Made by a program: the position numbers and the translations under genes. This document shows positions 18,039-26,279 of a DNA stretch of 38,668 bases, one piece after another (position 1 is the first letter of the stretch; each line of letters opens with the position of its first letter). Origin of the DNA: Rickettsiales bacterium (GTDB lineage: Bacteria; Pseudomonadota; Alphaproteobacteria; Methylaequorales; Methylaequoraceae). The stretch is taken from contig NZFP01000013.1 in the NCBI GenBank assembly GCA_002689325.1, forward strand, positions 1 to 38,668, in the 5' to 3' direction. The notes under the pieces are model-generated. The model was not told the origin of the DNA. It saw nothing but the letters and a program-made list of their open reading frames with translations, and ran no database searches.

Positions 18039-18815
18039 TTAAATTAACGGCCCATACCTTACATTCAATATTGGTGAAGATTCAATTTGCTGGTTGATAA
18101 ATTTTTTTGATTTTTTTAGTGATTCAATTAAAGTATGCCCTTTTGCTAGAAATATTGTAAGGGAAGATGAAAATACACAACCAGAACCATGAGTAGATTG
18201 ACTGTTTTTTTTTTTTGAATTAACAGCATGAATTTTTCCCTCTATGTCAACGTAATCAATACAATAATCTGAAACCGAGTCTCCACCAGTAATAATAAAT
18301 TGACAATTGTATTTTTTTTTTAATAGTTGATATATTTTTTCAATCTTAATTTTTTTAACACCATTACCAATTAAAGCCTCTGCTTCATCAAGGTTAGGTG
18401 TATATATAGGCTTTAATTTAGAAAATATTTTATGAATTTTTTGATACTGTATTAAATCGCAAAATTTTTTTCCGTTTGTTGATTTTAAAATTGGATCAAT
18501 GACAATGGGAGTTTTTTCAAAATTTTTTAAAGAATTATAAATAATTTTTGCTGTTGAAATATTATTAACTAGTCCTATCTTTACCCCGTCAATTTTATAT
18601 TCATCAAAAGAAGCTTTTAGTTGCGCTCTTAAAATATGGTCTGGAATGTTATATAATTTAGCAAATTTTTTGGAATTTTGTGACGTAATAGTAGTCACCG
18701 CTGACAAGCAATAAGCACCAAGAATGTAGGATGTTTTTATATCAGCTTGAATTCCGGCTCCTGAGGTATTATCACTCCCAGCGATCGTCAAAATAGTAGT
18801 GTGTTTCTTAACCAT
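18039..18815 (-). CDS. thiD: Hydroxymethylpyrimidine/phosphomethylpyrimidine kinase
   Basis: Phosphorylates HMP and HMP-P to HMP-PP for thiamin synthesis. A ribokinase-fold protein of 258 residues that begins TILTIAGSDNTSGAGIQADIKT, the classic ThiD start. The catalytic-region stretch STHGSGCVFSSSL carries the anion-hole GSGC motif. It overlaps the end of glmM by 8 bases and is the last gene of the ftsH-folP-glmM-thiD run. It ends three bases from thiC on the opposite strand, so the two thiamin genes are neighbours but not co-transcribed. Confidence 0.95.
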   Translation of the reverse strand: MVKKHTTILTIAGSDNTSGAGIQADIKTSYILGAYCLSAVTTITSQNSKKFAKLYNIPDHILRAQLKASFDEYKIDGVKIGLVNNISTAKIIYNSLKNFEKTPIVIDPILKSTNGKKFCDLIQYQKIHKIFSKLKPIYTPNLDEAEALIGNGVKKIKIEKIYQLLKKKYNCQFIITGGDSVSDYCIDYVDIEGKIHAVNSKKKNSQSTHGSGCVFSSSLTIFLAKGHTLIESLKKSKKFINQQIESSPILNVRYGPLI

Positions 18816-20136
18816 CTAAATTCTTAACTAGATTCACTAAAATTTTTGTAACTTTATCAACTTCATTTTTGTTTTTTGATTGTACCATAATTCTTAATAA
18901 GTTTTCTGTTCCAGACTTTCTTATAAGAAAATCCAAGTTTTTATATTTATTTTTGATATTTTTCAAAACCTCAAGCATTTGTTGATGTTTTATAATTGTT
19001 TCACAATTTGTTCTTGTTTTAATGTTTATAAGCTTTTGAGGACTTTTTAAAAACAAATTTTCTGTAAGTTCAGAAAGTTTTACTTTACGCTCACCAATTA
19101 TATTTATAATAAACATTGCTGTAAGAATTCCGTCTCCACAATATCCATTATCAGAGAAAATAACATGCCCAGACTGCTCTCCACCCAAATGTAATTTAGC
19201 TTGCTTCATTTTTTCTATAACATATCTATCACCAACTTTTGTAAGGTGAAGTCTAATTTTTGATTTTTTTAAGAATTCTCTAAAACCTATATTACACATG
19301 TAAGTACTAACAATAGATTTGAATTTAAAGTTTTTTTTAAATCTATAAAACTTAGCAATTGCTGCTATTATTACGTCTCCATCTAAAATCTGACCTCTTT
19401 CATCTGAAATAATTACTCTATCGGCATCACCATCAAAAGAAAGACCAATATCGGCTCTAGTTTGTTTTGTTAATCTCGCTATTCTTTTTGGATACATTGC
19501 ACCGCAGTTTTTATTAATATTAACACCAGTTGGTTTTGTTGAATATTTAACTACATCGCATCCAATTTCTTTAAAAAATTGAGGTGCAATCTTAAATACC
19601 GAACCATTTGCACAATCTAAGGCTATTTTAATTTTAAATTTTTTTTGTGAGAATCTTTTTAGTATTGCTTGTTTGTAGCTTTCTAAATTTAGAATTTTAT
19701 TAACTGTTTTTTTTTTTCTTAGATCAGGTTTAAAATTAAGAGAATCTAAAACTTTTTCAATTTTTACTTCTTCTTCATCATTAAGTTTCTCTCCATTTTT
19801 TTTAAAAATTTTTATTCCATTATCATAATGTGGGTTATGTGATGCAGAAATCATTATTCCATAATCGTATTTTAAAAATTGGGTATAAAATGATAAAATT
19901 GGAGTTGATACAACTCCGATAAGGTCGCTTTTAATACCAACAAAATTAAATCCGTTGAATAAGGCATTTTCTAATAAAGAACATGACAATCTTGTATCTT
20001 TTCCAATTATTATTTTTTTTATATTTTTTTTTGATTGAGCAAGAGAAACAGCTAAATTAAAAAAAAATGATTCAATAATTGGGAAAGTTCCAACTTCGCC
20101 TCTAATTCCATCAGTACCGAAATACTTTTTTTTCAT
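18808..20136 (-). CDS. glmM: Phosphoglucosamine mutase
   Basis: Interconverts glucosamine-6-P and glucosamine-1-P for peptidoglycan and LPS precursors. The N-terminal KYFGTDGIRG is the GlmM signature. The phosphoserine is Ser99 in MISASHNPHYDNG, the metal loop is SFDGDADRVI, and the sugar motif is GGEQSGH. The C-terminal phosphate-binding loop IRKSGTENLLRIMV is present. At 442 residues it is full length. Its ATG overlaps the folP stop (ATGA). The ftsH-folP-glmM order is common in proteobacteria. Confidence 0.97.
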   Translation of the reverse strand: MKKKYFGTDGIRGEVGTFPIIESFFFNLAVSLAQSKKNIKKIIIGKDTRLSCSLLENALFNGFNFVGIKSDLIGVVSTPILSFYTQFLKYDYGIMISASHNPHYDNGIKIFKKNGEKLNDEEEVKIEKVLDSLNFKPDLRKKKTVNKILNLESYKQAILKRFSQKKFKIKIALDCANGSVFKIAPQFFKEIGCDVVKYSTKPTGVNINKNCGAMYPKRIARLTKQTRADIGLSFDGDADRVIISDERGQILDGDVIIAAIAKFYRFKKNFKFKSIVSTYMCNIGFREFLKKSKIRLHLTKVGDRYVIEKMKQAKLHLGGEQSGHVIFSDNGYCGDGILTAMFIINIIGERKVKLSELTENLFLKSPQKLINIKTRTNCETIIKHQQMLEVLKNIKNKYKNLDFLIRKSGTENLLRIMVQSKNKNEVDKVTKILVNLVKNLDG

Positions 20137-21188
20137 TTTTCATTTAATTTTTCAAAAATATCAATTGCTTGTCTTACTTCCTTCACATCATGTACTCTGT
20201 GAATATTTATACCTTGCATCATAGCATGAATTGTTGTTGAAATTGTACCACCAAGTCGATCTTTTGGTTCAGAATCTTTGTTAATAACTGAAATAAACCT
20301 TTTTCTCGATATTCCTAACATAACAGAACATTCCAATGTATGAAAAGTTGATAACTGATTCAATAACTTAATATTCTGTTCAAAATCTTTTCCAAAACCA
20401 ATTCCCGGATCAATAATTATATTTTTCCTGTCAATACCTTTTGATTCACAAAATTTTATTCTTTCCTCTAAAAAATCGTAAACATCAAGAACTACATCAA
20501 AGTAATTGGCTTTTTTCATCATTGTCTTTGGTGTACCTGGCATATGCATAAGAATTATTGGTGTTTTATACTTTCTAATAATATCAATACTTTTTTTATC
20601 ATTTTTAAGAGCGCTAACATCATTTATTATTTTTACACCAGCTAAAATTCCCATTTCCATAGTAGTTGAATTTCTTGTGTCTAATGACATGTTAATTTTT
20701 TTGCGATTTAACGATTGTATTGTTGGTAAAACTCTTAGTATTTCATCATTAGGTTTAACTTTATTGGCGCCTGGTCTTGTCGACTCACCTCCAATATCAA
20801 CAAAATCTGCACCATTTTTTATCATTTGCACTGCCTTATCGTGGTTATGTTTAAAATTTAAATTCTCTCCACCGTCAGAAAAACTATCAGGCGTTGTATT
20901 AAGTATTGAAAAAATAAGAGATTTTTTTTTTTTAAATATTTGATTGTTTATTTTTTTGGTTAGTGCATTAAATTGATTTTGAAGTTGCTTGTTTTTATCA
21001 GCGAATTTGAAAAAATCCTTAACCAATAAACTAACTTTGGAAATTTTTTTATTTTCTTTTTTAGTTATTTCAATATCAGAATAGTAATTTCCTTTTACCT
21101 CAATAACTTCTTTTTTTTGACGGTATAAGTCCTTTGGAGGAATAAAACCAAATGGCCTTAGATAATATTTGATGTTATTGGAAAGCAA
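20133..21188 (-). CDS. folP: Dihydropteroate synthase with N-terminal extension
   Basis: Joins p-aminobenzoate to the pterin diphosphate in folate synthesis. The TIM-barrel core from about residue 88 shows SILNTTPDSFSDGG, VDIGGESTRPGA, MSLDTRN, IINDVSALK, IIDPGIGFGKD and GISRKRFI. The first about 85 residues (starting YYLRPFGFIPP) are an extra region compared with the typical 280-residue enzyme; similar extensions occur in alphaproteobacterial homologues. The frame is the same as ftsH and follows its stop, and no ATG precedes the core, so I chose the TTG at 21188. It overlaps glmM by 4 bases. Confidence 0.94.
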   Translation of the reverse strand: MLSNNIKYYLRPFGFIPPKDLYRQKKEVIEVKGNYYSDIEITKKENKKISKVSLLVKDFFKFADKNKQLQNQFNALTKKINNQIFKKKKSLIFSILNTTPDSFSDGGENLNFKHNHDKAVQMIKNGADFVDIGGESTRPGANKVKPNDEILRVLPTIQSLNRKKINMSLDTRNSTTMEMGILAGVKIINDVSALKNDKKSIDIIRKYKTPIILMHMPGTPKTMMKKANYFDVVLDVYDFLEERIKFCESKGIDRKNIIIDPGIGFGKDFEQNIKLLNQLSTFHTLECSVMLGISRKRFISVINKDSEPKDRLGGTISTTIHAMMQGINIHRVHDVKEVRQAIDIFEKLNEK

Positions 21189-21200
21189 AAAAATTTTGAG

Positions 21201-23132
21201 TTAAGACATTGCGGGCTTTGGGTTTAAACCTTCAACTTTTTTATTTTTTCTTCTAGAACCATCTACAGGAAGCGAGGTTTTGATTCCATTAGTTTTATTA
21301 CCACCAGTATTATCTTTATTTTTTAATTTCCCTTTTTTAATTAACTGATCTACGTCTTCTCCAGATAGAGTTTCAAACTCTAAAAGGCTTTTTGCTAGTT
21401 TATGCAAGTGTTTCATATTTTTCTTTAACACTTTTCTGGCATGATTCTCTGCTTCATCGATAAAATTTCTAATTTCTTTGTCAATAAGTTTGGCAGTTTC
21501 ATCTGACATACTCTTTCTTTGCGTGACTGATCTACCCAAAAAGACGTCTTCTTCATTTTCTGAGTATCTTAATGGTCCTAATAAGTCACTCATTCCCCAT
21601 TCAACAACCATTGATCTAGCTTTTTGTGTAGCTTGCAAAATATCATTTGAGGCTCCGGAGGTTATGTTATTTTTACCAAAAATTAATTCCTCAGCTACCC
21701 TTCCGCCAAACATCATAGCTAATTTTGCCTTCATTTCTGTTTTTGTTTCTGAATACTTATCACGTTCTGGTAAGTTCATTGTAACACCTAGTGCTCTTCC
21801 TCTGGGTATAATTGTAACCTTATGAAGGGGATCATTTCCTGGAGTAAAAACCCCAACTAAAGCGTGACCTGCTTCATGATATGCTGTTAATTCTTTCTCC
21901 TTTTGAGTCATTACCATTGAACGTCTTTCAGCACCCATTAAAACTTTATCTTTTGCATCTTCAAAGTCTAACATTGTAACTAATCTTTTATTTCTTCTTG
22001 CAGCTAATAACGCAGCTTCATTAGATAAATTAGCTAAATCAGCTCCCGAAAAACCTGGCGTTCCTCTAGCTATCACTGAAATATCAACGTCAGGTGCTAA
22101 AGCTAACTTTCTAGTATGAACGTCTAATATTTTTTTTCTTCCTTCTATATCTGGGTTAGGAACTACAACTTGCCTATCAAATCTTCCAGGTCGAAGCAAA
22201 GCAGGGTCCAAGACATCAGGTCGGTTAGTGGCTGCGATTAAAATAACACCTTCAGTGGAATCAAAACCATCCATTTCAACTAATAGTTGATTAAGTGTTT
22301 GTTCTCTTTCATCATTTCCACCTCCAAGACCAGCACCTCTATGCCTACCAACGGCATCAATTTCGTCAATAAAAATAATACAAGGAGCATTTTTTTTGCC
22401 TTGCTCAAACATATCTCTAACCCTACTTGCACCTACGCCAACGAACATTTCAACAAAATCAGATCCAGATATTGAGAAGAAGGGGACATTAGCTTCACCA
22501 GCAATTGCTCTAGCAAGAAGAGTTTTACCAGTTCCTGGTGGACCAACCAAAAGAGCACCTTTGGGGATTTTTCCACCTAACCTTTGAAATTTAGTGGGAT
22601 CTTTAAGAAATTCAACTATTTCTTCTAACTCTGCTTTAGCTTCATCAATGCCAGCTACATCCTTGAAAGTAACTTTATCTTTATTTTCATTGAGTAACTT
22701 GGCCCGTGATTTCCCAAAACCCATGGCCCTTCCAGTTCCAGACTGCATTTGTCTCATAAAAAAGATCCAAACACCTATTAATAAAAGCATGGGAAACCAA
22801 GAAATTAATACGTCTAGCAACCCTGGTGATGATTTTTCAAGAGGTTGTGCTATTATTTCAATATTATTCTTTTCTAATTTGTCTATTAAACCTAAGTCAT
22901 TTGGGGAGTAAGTTGTGAAATTTGAGCCGTCGTTGTATTTTCCTAAAATATTATTACCTCTTATTTGGACACTAGAAACATTACCATTTTTAACGTCATT
23001 TAAAAAATTAGAGTAAGAAATATTTTTGTTACTGATTTGAGTGTTGTTAGTATTATAGAAATCAACTATGAGGAATACTAAAAAACCAATTAACAACCAA
23101 ATAGCAAGGTTTTTTAAAAAAGTGTTATTCAT
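21201..23132 (-). CDS. ftsH: ATP-dependent zinc metalloprotease FtsH
   Basis: A membrane-bound AAA+ protease that degrades misfolded membrane proteins and regulators such as sigma-32. Two transmembrane segments (about 10-25 and 107-126) flank a periplasmic domain. The AAA module has Walker A GPPGTGKT (197-204), Walker B IIFIDEID (252-259) and the second region of homology near 303-319. The zinc protease site is HEAGH (419-423). At 643 residues it is full length, with a polar, disordered tail. folP follows 12 bases downstream. Its promoter appears to lie right at the start codon. Confidence 0.98.
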   Translation of the reverse strand: MNNTFLKNLAIWLLIGFLVFLIVDFYNTNNTQISNKNISYSNFLNDVKNGNVSSVQIRGNNILGKYNDGSNFTTYSPNDLGLIDKLEKNNIEIIAQPLEKSSPGLLDVLISWFPMLLLIGVWIFFMRQMQSGTGRAMGFGKSRAKLLNENKDKVTFKDVAGIDEAKAELEEIVEFLKDPTKFQRLGGKIPKGALLVGPPGTGKTLLARAIAGEANVPFFSISGSDFVEMFVGVGASRVRDMFEQGKKNAPCIIFIDEIDAVGRHRGAGLGGGNDEREQTLNQLLVEMDGFDSTEGVILIAATNRPDVLDPALLRPGRFDRQVVVPNPDIEGRKKILDVHTRKLALAPDVDISVIARGTPGFSGADLANLSNEAALLAARRNKRLVTMLDFEDAKDKVLMGAERRSMVMTQKEKELTAYHEAGHALVGVFTPGNDPLHKVTIIPRGRALGVTMNLPERDKYSETKTEMKAKLAMMFGGRVAEELIFGKNNITSGASNDILQATQKARSMVVEWGMSDLLGPLRYSENEEDVFLGRSVTQRKSMSDETAKLIDKEIRNFIDEAENHARKVLKKNMKHLHKLAKSLLEFETLSGEDVDQLIKKGKLKNKDNTGGNKTNGIKTSLPVDGSRRKNKKVEGLNPKPAMS

Positions 23133-23136
23133 AAGT

Positions 23137-23166
23137 TTTATATAATTATATACTCAAAAAACTCAA
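23137..23166 (-). promoter_or_regulatory. Candidate ftsH promoter
   Basis: On the minus strand TTGAGT (23166-23161) and TATAAA (23142-23137) are 18 bases apart, with a TATAAT (23150-23145) between them as an alternative -10. Either choice puts the start of transcription within about 6 bases of the ftsH ATG (23132-23130), so the message would be nearly leaderless. No Shine-Dalgarno is present. Confidence 0.45.
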
Positions 23167-23173
23167 TTAATAT

Positions 23174-24445
23174 TTAAAAAAAATTTTTTCTAGCAATTGG
23201 AATAATGGGTTTGAAATAAAAATCGTATTCTAAATTATTCAGACTTAGAAAGGGAATAAAAAATTTTTTTTTTATCTTTATTAGTGGCAGAGAACTTAAA
23301 ATTGAAAAATTTAAGCAATTTTTTTTAAACGCAAAATATTTTTTTAAAAAAATCCAGTTTTTAATTGTAATTCTCTCACATTCGATTCTAAAGTTTTTTG
23401 AATACAAAAAAAATCTATTGTCCCACAAATAGGGATTTCCTTTTGGAATAATTTTTTTTTCTTCCTTGATACTAGAAATTTCTCTGAAAATTAAAATTTT
23501 TTCTGAATTAATTTCCAACAAACAACTATGTAAAGTGTGTTTAAAGCATGTATTTGATTGAATTAATTTAATCAAATATTTAACAGAAACCTCTCTGGGT
23601 GGAAATATTTTTCCAGAAGCTGTTGTTAAAATCTTTTTTAAAATTTCAATTTTTAATTCTTTACTACTTTTTAAAAAATTTTTTTTGTTAATGTGAAAAA
23701 CTCCGTATTCAAAAAAACTGAGGTTACTAACAAAAAAATTTCTAAGTTTTTTTTCAATTTCCTCATTATGATTTTTTTTTTTTTTAAATTCTTTCCCTAA
23801 TTTAATTAATTGAGTTGCTGGCTTTTTACTCAGTTCTTTTCTAACTCTTGGTCTTTCATACTCTTCATTACAATTACTAGAATCTTCAATCCAACTTACA
23901 TTAAAAAAATTACATGTATTAACTAACCTTTCCTTACTAAAACCCAGTAATGGTCTTATAATTTGTAGATTTTCTTTTATTAATATTTTTGGAATTGAAG
24001 AAAGCCCAAGACAAGATGAGTTTCTTTTTTTTCTCATATAGTATGTTTCTAAATTATCATTATAATGATGGGCGGTCATCAAATGAATTATTTTAAGTTT
24101 TTTGCAGATTTCTGAAATTCTTTCATAACGCGCGTCTCTGGCATTTTTCATATTTAACTTTAATTTTTCATCTCTATCCCAGGTTAATAAATGAAAATTA
24201 ATTCCAAGCTTTGAAATATAGGTTTTAAGCCATATAGCTTCTTTGGACGATTTTTTTCTCATTTTATGATCAAAATGAAACACTGTAATTTTTCCTGATT
24301 TACTTTTTATCCATTCTTTAACGAGCATTAATAATGCCATACTATCTGGACCACCAGAGATACTTAAGCCTAAGTGTGGAGTTTTTTCAAAAGTAAAGTT
24401 AGTGTTAATTGCTGAAGTAAACTCATCTTTAGAAATGTAATTCAC
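23174..24445 (-). CDS. tilS: tRNA(Ile)-lysidine synthase
   Basis: Adds lysine to C34 of the CAU-anticodon tRNA-Ile so that it reads AUA, a codon heavily used in this AT-rich genome. The PP-loop ATP-pyrophosphatase motif SGGPDS lies at residues 30-35, and HFDHKMRKKSSKEA and MTAHHYNDNLET are the following TilS blocks. The C-terminal half is weakly conserved and Lys/Phe-rich. I chose GTG 24445, which has GAGGA about 6 bases upstream and directly follows the cpoB stop; a TTG at 24466 would give 7 more residues. It is translated with the Tol block upstream. Confidence 0.9.
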   Translation of the reverse strand: MNYISKDEFTSAINTNFTFEKTPHLGLSISGGPDSMALLMLVKEWIKSKSGKITVFHFDHKMRKKSSKEAIWLKTYISKLGINFHLLTWDRDEKLKLNMKNARDARYERISEICKKLKIIHLMTAHHYNDNLETYYMRKKRNSSCLGLSSIPKILIKENLQIIRPLLGFSKERLVNTCNFFNVSWIEDSSNCNEEYERPRVRKELSKKPATQLIKLGKEFKKKKNHNEEIEKKLRNFFVSNLSFFEYGVFHINKKNFLKSSKELKIEILKKILTTASGKIFPPREVSVKYLIKLIQSNTCFKHTLHSCLLEINSEKILIFREISSIKEEKKIIPKGNPYLWDNRFFLYSKNFRIECERITIKNWIFLKKYFAFKKNCLNFSILSSLPLIKIKKKFFIPFLSLNNLEYDFYFKPIIPIARKNFF

Positions 24446-24446
24446 T

Positions 24447-25331
24447 TCATTCCTCGGGACATTCAAGCTTTTTTATTTCCGATGAAGCTCTTTCTTGAAC
24501 ATTTTTTGGAGCATCTTTATATTTAATTTCTAATTCAAATAGAACATTACAAGCTTCGTCCTTTTTTTTTAAGTTTGAAAAAGATAAACCAAGTTTAAGT
24601 AAATTATCTGGACCCTTTATGGACTCAGGGTATTTTTCTAAACCCTCTCCAAACGCAATTATAGCCTTTTGAAAGTTTTTTTGCGCATAATAAACTTCTC
24701 CAAGCCAATATTGTATATTAGGCATTAAATCATCAGGCTCAATTTTTTTTAAATTTTGTAACTCAAGTTCAGCTTCATCAAATTTACTAGCCCACAGAAG
24801 TTTGATTGCATTCTCATATTTCTTTTTTATTTCTGCATCTGAAAGCTGAATTCTTTGCTCTGTGGTTGTTGGCAACTCTGACCTTTGATTTTTAACATCA
24901 GCTTTTTCATCTTCTTGAATGAACATTTTATTAACTTTTTTTTCTTTAACTTCTTTTGCCCCTTCCTTTTCATAATTTGATCTTTTTTTTAACTGTTCTT
25001 CAATTTTTTTTATTCTAGCCTGAAAATCACTATCTATTAGTTTTAGTTTTTCTTCTAAAGCATTGATTTTATTCTGAATTTCCTCGATCAACCCAAAGTT
25101 TAATCTGTTTTTTGTTTCAATTTCGTCAAATCTTGATTCATTTCTAGAGATGTAGCCGGATGAAATATTTTTTTCAAATTCGTCCACTTTGCCCTTTTGA
25201 AGATCTGAAATATTTTTTTCCACTCTTTCCAACCTTTCCAAAACATTATCAACATCAATATCTTGTGATTTGGCTTTATTAAAAGTTAAAAAAAGAATTA
25301 AAAAAAAATATATAAATGAGGAATTTTTCAT
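24447..25331 (-). CDS. cpoB: Tol-Pal system coordination protein CpoB (YbgF)
   Basis: A periplasmic partner of TolA that helps coordinate outer-membrane constriction with septal peptidoglycan synthesis. The signal peptide is residues 1 to about 22 (YFFLILFLTFNKAKSQ). A coiled-coil region (about 25-120, with KNISDLQKGK and INALEEKLKLID) gives trimerisation. Three TPR-like repeats occupy about 165-290 (for example KYENAIKLLWASKFDEAELEL and NIQYWLGEVYYAQKNFQKAI). Its ATG abuts the U-tract of the pal terminator, leaving no room for a separate promoter or Shine-Dalgarno after the hairpin. Its end touches tilS. Confidence 0.9.
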   Translation of the reverse strand: MKNSSFIYFFLILFLTFNKAKSQDIDVDNVLERLERVEKNISDLQKGKVDEFEKNISSGYISRNESRFDEIETKNRLNFGLIEEIQNKINALEEKLKLIDSDFQARIKKIEEQLKKRSNYEKEGAKEVKEKKVNKMFIQEDEKADVKNQRSELPTTTEQRIQLSDAEIKKKYENAIKLLWASKFDEAELELQNLKKIEPDDLMPNIQYWLGEVYYAQKNFQKAIIAFGEGLEKYPESIKGPDNLLKLGLSFSNLKKKDEACNVLFELEIKYKDAPKNVQERASSEIKKLECPEE

Positions 25332-25364
25332 AAAAAAAAAGGGCTAGTTTTACAACTAGCCCTT
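25332..25364 (-). terminator. Intrinsic terminator between pal and cpoB
   Basis: On the minus strand an 11-base perfect stem (AAGGGCTAGTT with AACTAGCCCTT, arms at 25364-25354 and 25349-25339) and a 4-base loop are followed by an uninterrupted T run ending at 25332. The cpoB ATG begins at 25331. This is a strong intrinsic terminator placed so that cpoB starts exactly where the U-tract ends. Partial readthrough would set cpoB well below pal. Confidence 0.9.
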
Positions 25365-25389
25365 AATAAAAGGATATTATTTCATAAGT

Positions 25390-25875
25390 TTAATTGCTAC
25401 CAACAACAGTAACCGCTCTTCTGTTTTCTGCCCAAGATTCAGAAGTGCTACCCTCCGCAGCAGGTCTTTCTTTACCATAACTTATAACTGTTATTCTTCC
25501 AGCGTCTACACCTAAAGAAACAAGAAAGTCTTTGACAGAGTTTCCTCTTCTTTCTCCTAACGCCAAGTTATATTCTCTAGTACCTCTTTCATCGCAGTGA
25601 CCTTCAATAATTAATTGAAACCCTGGAGTCGATTTCAGCCAGTTTGCTTGACTTTCTAATACAAAAGCTGCTGCTGAAGATATGTTATATTTATCCGTGT
25701 CAAAATAAATTCTGTCTCCTATTTCATTTTGAAGATAAGCTTGTAGGTTAGCTTGTTTTGAATCACCATATTCGTATGATGGAGTGTCTGATGAAGAAGA
25801 TGCACCACCAATTGTTTCACACCCAGAAATAAAAAGAAGGCCAACTAACAACAGTGATAAAAAATTTTTTTTCAT
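25390..25875 (-). CDS. pal: Peptidoglycan-associated lipoprotein Pal
   Basis: An outer-membrane lipoprotein that binds peptidoglycan and TolB. The signal peptide ends in the lipobox ISGC, so Cys19 is lipidated. The OmpA-like domain (about 55-161) shows IYFDTDKYNI, IIEGHCDERGTREYNLALGERR and ISYGKERPA, with the diaminopimelate-binding Asp and Arg of the family. At 161 residues it is typical. A good Shine-Dalgarno (AAAGGAT) precedes the ATG. A promoter with TTGACT and TAAAAA lies 40 bases upstream, and a terminator follows, so pal can be its own abundant transcript. Confidence 0.96.
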   Translation of the reverse strand: MKKNFLSLLLVGLLFISGCETIGGASSSSDTPSYEYGDSKQANLQAYLQNEIGDRIYFDTDKYNISSAAAFVLESQANWLKSTPGFQLIIEGHCDERGTREYNLALGERRGNSVKDFLVSLGVDAGRITVISYGKERPAAEGSTSESWAENRRAVTVVGSN

Positions 25876-25914
25876 AATATATATCCTTTAGTAAAATAAA
25901 TAATAATAGTTATC

Positions 25915-25943
25915 TTTTTACAATCTGTAGGACCATAAGTCAA
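25915..25943 (-). promoter_or_regulatory. pal promoter (TTGACT-17-TAAAAA)
   Basis: On the minus strand TTGACT (25943-25938) and TAAAAA (25920-25915) are separated by 17 bases. The sequences TTGACTTAT and TGTAAAAA recur at identical spacing in the promoter of the small lipoprotein at 26234-26262. This conservation makes a real promoter likely. The leader would be about 30 bases and contains the AAAGGAT ribosome-binding site. Confidence 0.65.
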
Positions 25944-25996
25944 CGTTACATTCAAACTAATGTAAATAGTTAAAGTAATGGGAGGATAATAAAAGA

Positions 25997-26206
25997 CTAT
26001 TTATTAAATGTCTTAACTGTACAGGAACCAGCACAATCAATATGATCATGGGTTGGTATAGACTCAAAAGTAGTATCTGAGAACAGTGCATCCCTTCCTA
26101 CAGCTTCCTGGTCATCGAAAATTCCACTATAAGTAAAATCATCAAAGGAACCGCACGAAGAAAGACTAAATATTCCAATTAACAGCGCTAGAGATTTAAA
26201 TTTCAT
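25997..26206 (-). CDS. Small lipoprotein of unknown function between tolB and pal
   Basis: A 69-residue protein with a signal peptide and lipobox LSSC (Cys18). The mature part is about 52 residues, acidic, and contains a second Cys pair (DCAGSC, at about 58 and 62). I recognise no family. It has its own promoter (26234-26262) and a clear Shine-Dalgarno (AAAGGT, about 6 bases from the ATG), unlike most genes here, so it is probably well expressed. Lying between tolB and pal, it might act at the outer membrane with the Tol-Pal complex, but that is inference from position only. Confidence 0.7.
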   Translation of the reverse strand: MKFKSLALLIGIFSLSSCGSFDDFTYSGIFDDQEAVGRDALFSDTTFESIPTHDHIDCAGSCTVKTFNK

Positions 26207-26233
26207 ATGAACTTACCTTTATATGTTTTTATA

Positions 26234-26262
26234 TTTTTACAGCTTATGTGTTGATAAGTCAA
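26234..26262 (-). promoter_or_regulatory. Promoter of the small lipoprotein (TTGACT-17-TAAAAA)
   Basis: On the minus strand TTGACT (26262-26257), a 17-base spacer and TAAAAA (26239-26234), followed by TATAAA as an overlapping alternative. TTGACTTAT and TGTAAAAA are identical in sequence and spacing to the pal promoter. The start codon lies about 27 bases beyond the -10, leaving room for the visible AAAGGT Shine-Dalgarno. Confidence 0.65.
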
Positions 26263-26279
26263 TGCTATCATTTTTTTTT

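Noticed and set aside
20506-20943. 145-codon plus-strand open frame over folP
   Set aside because: It lies wholly inside the well-conserved dihydropteroate synthase core on the other strand and has no recognisable motif. The same holds for other long antisense frames (for example 8322-8564, 21478-21825, 22594-22911, 29466-29843).
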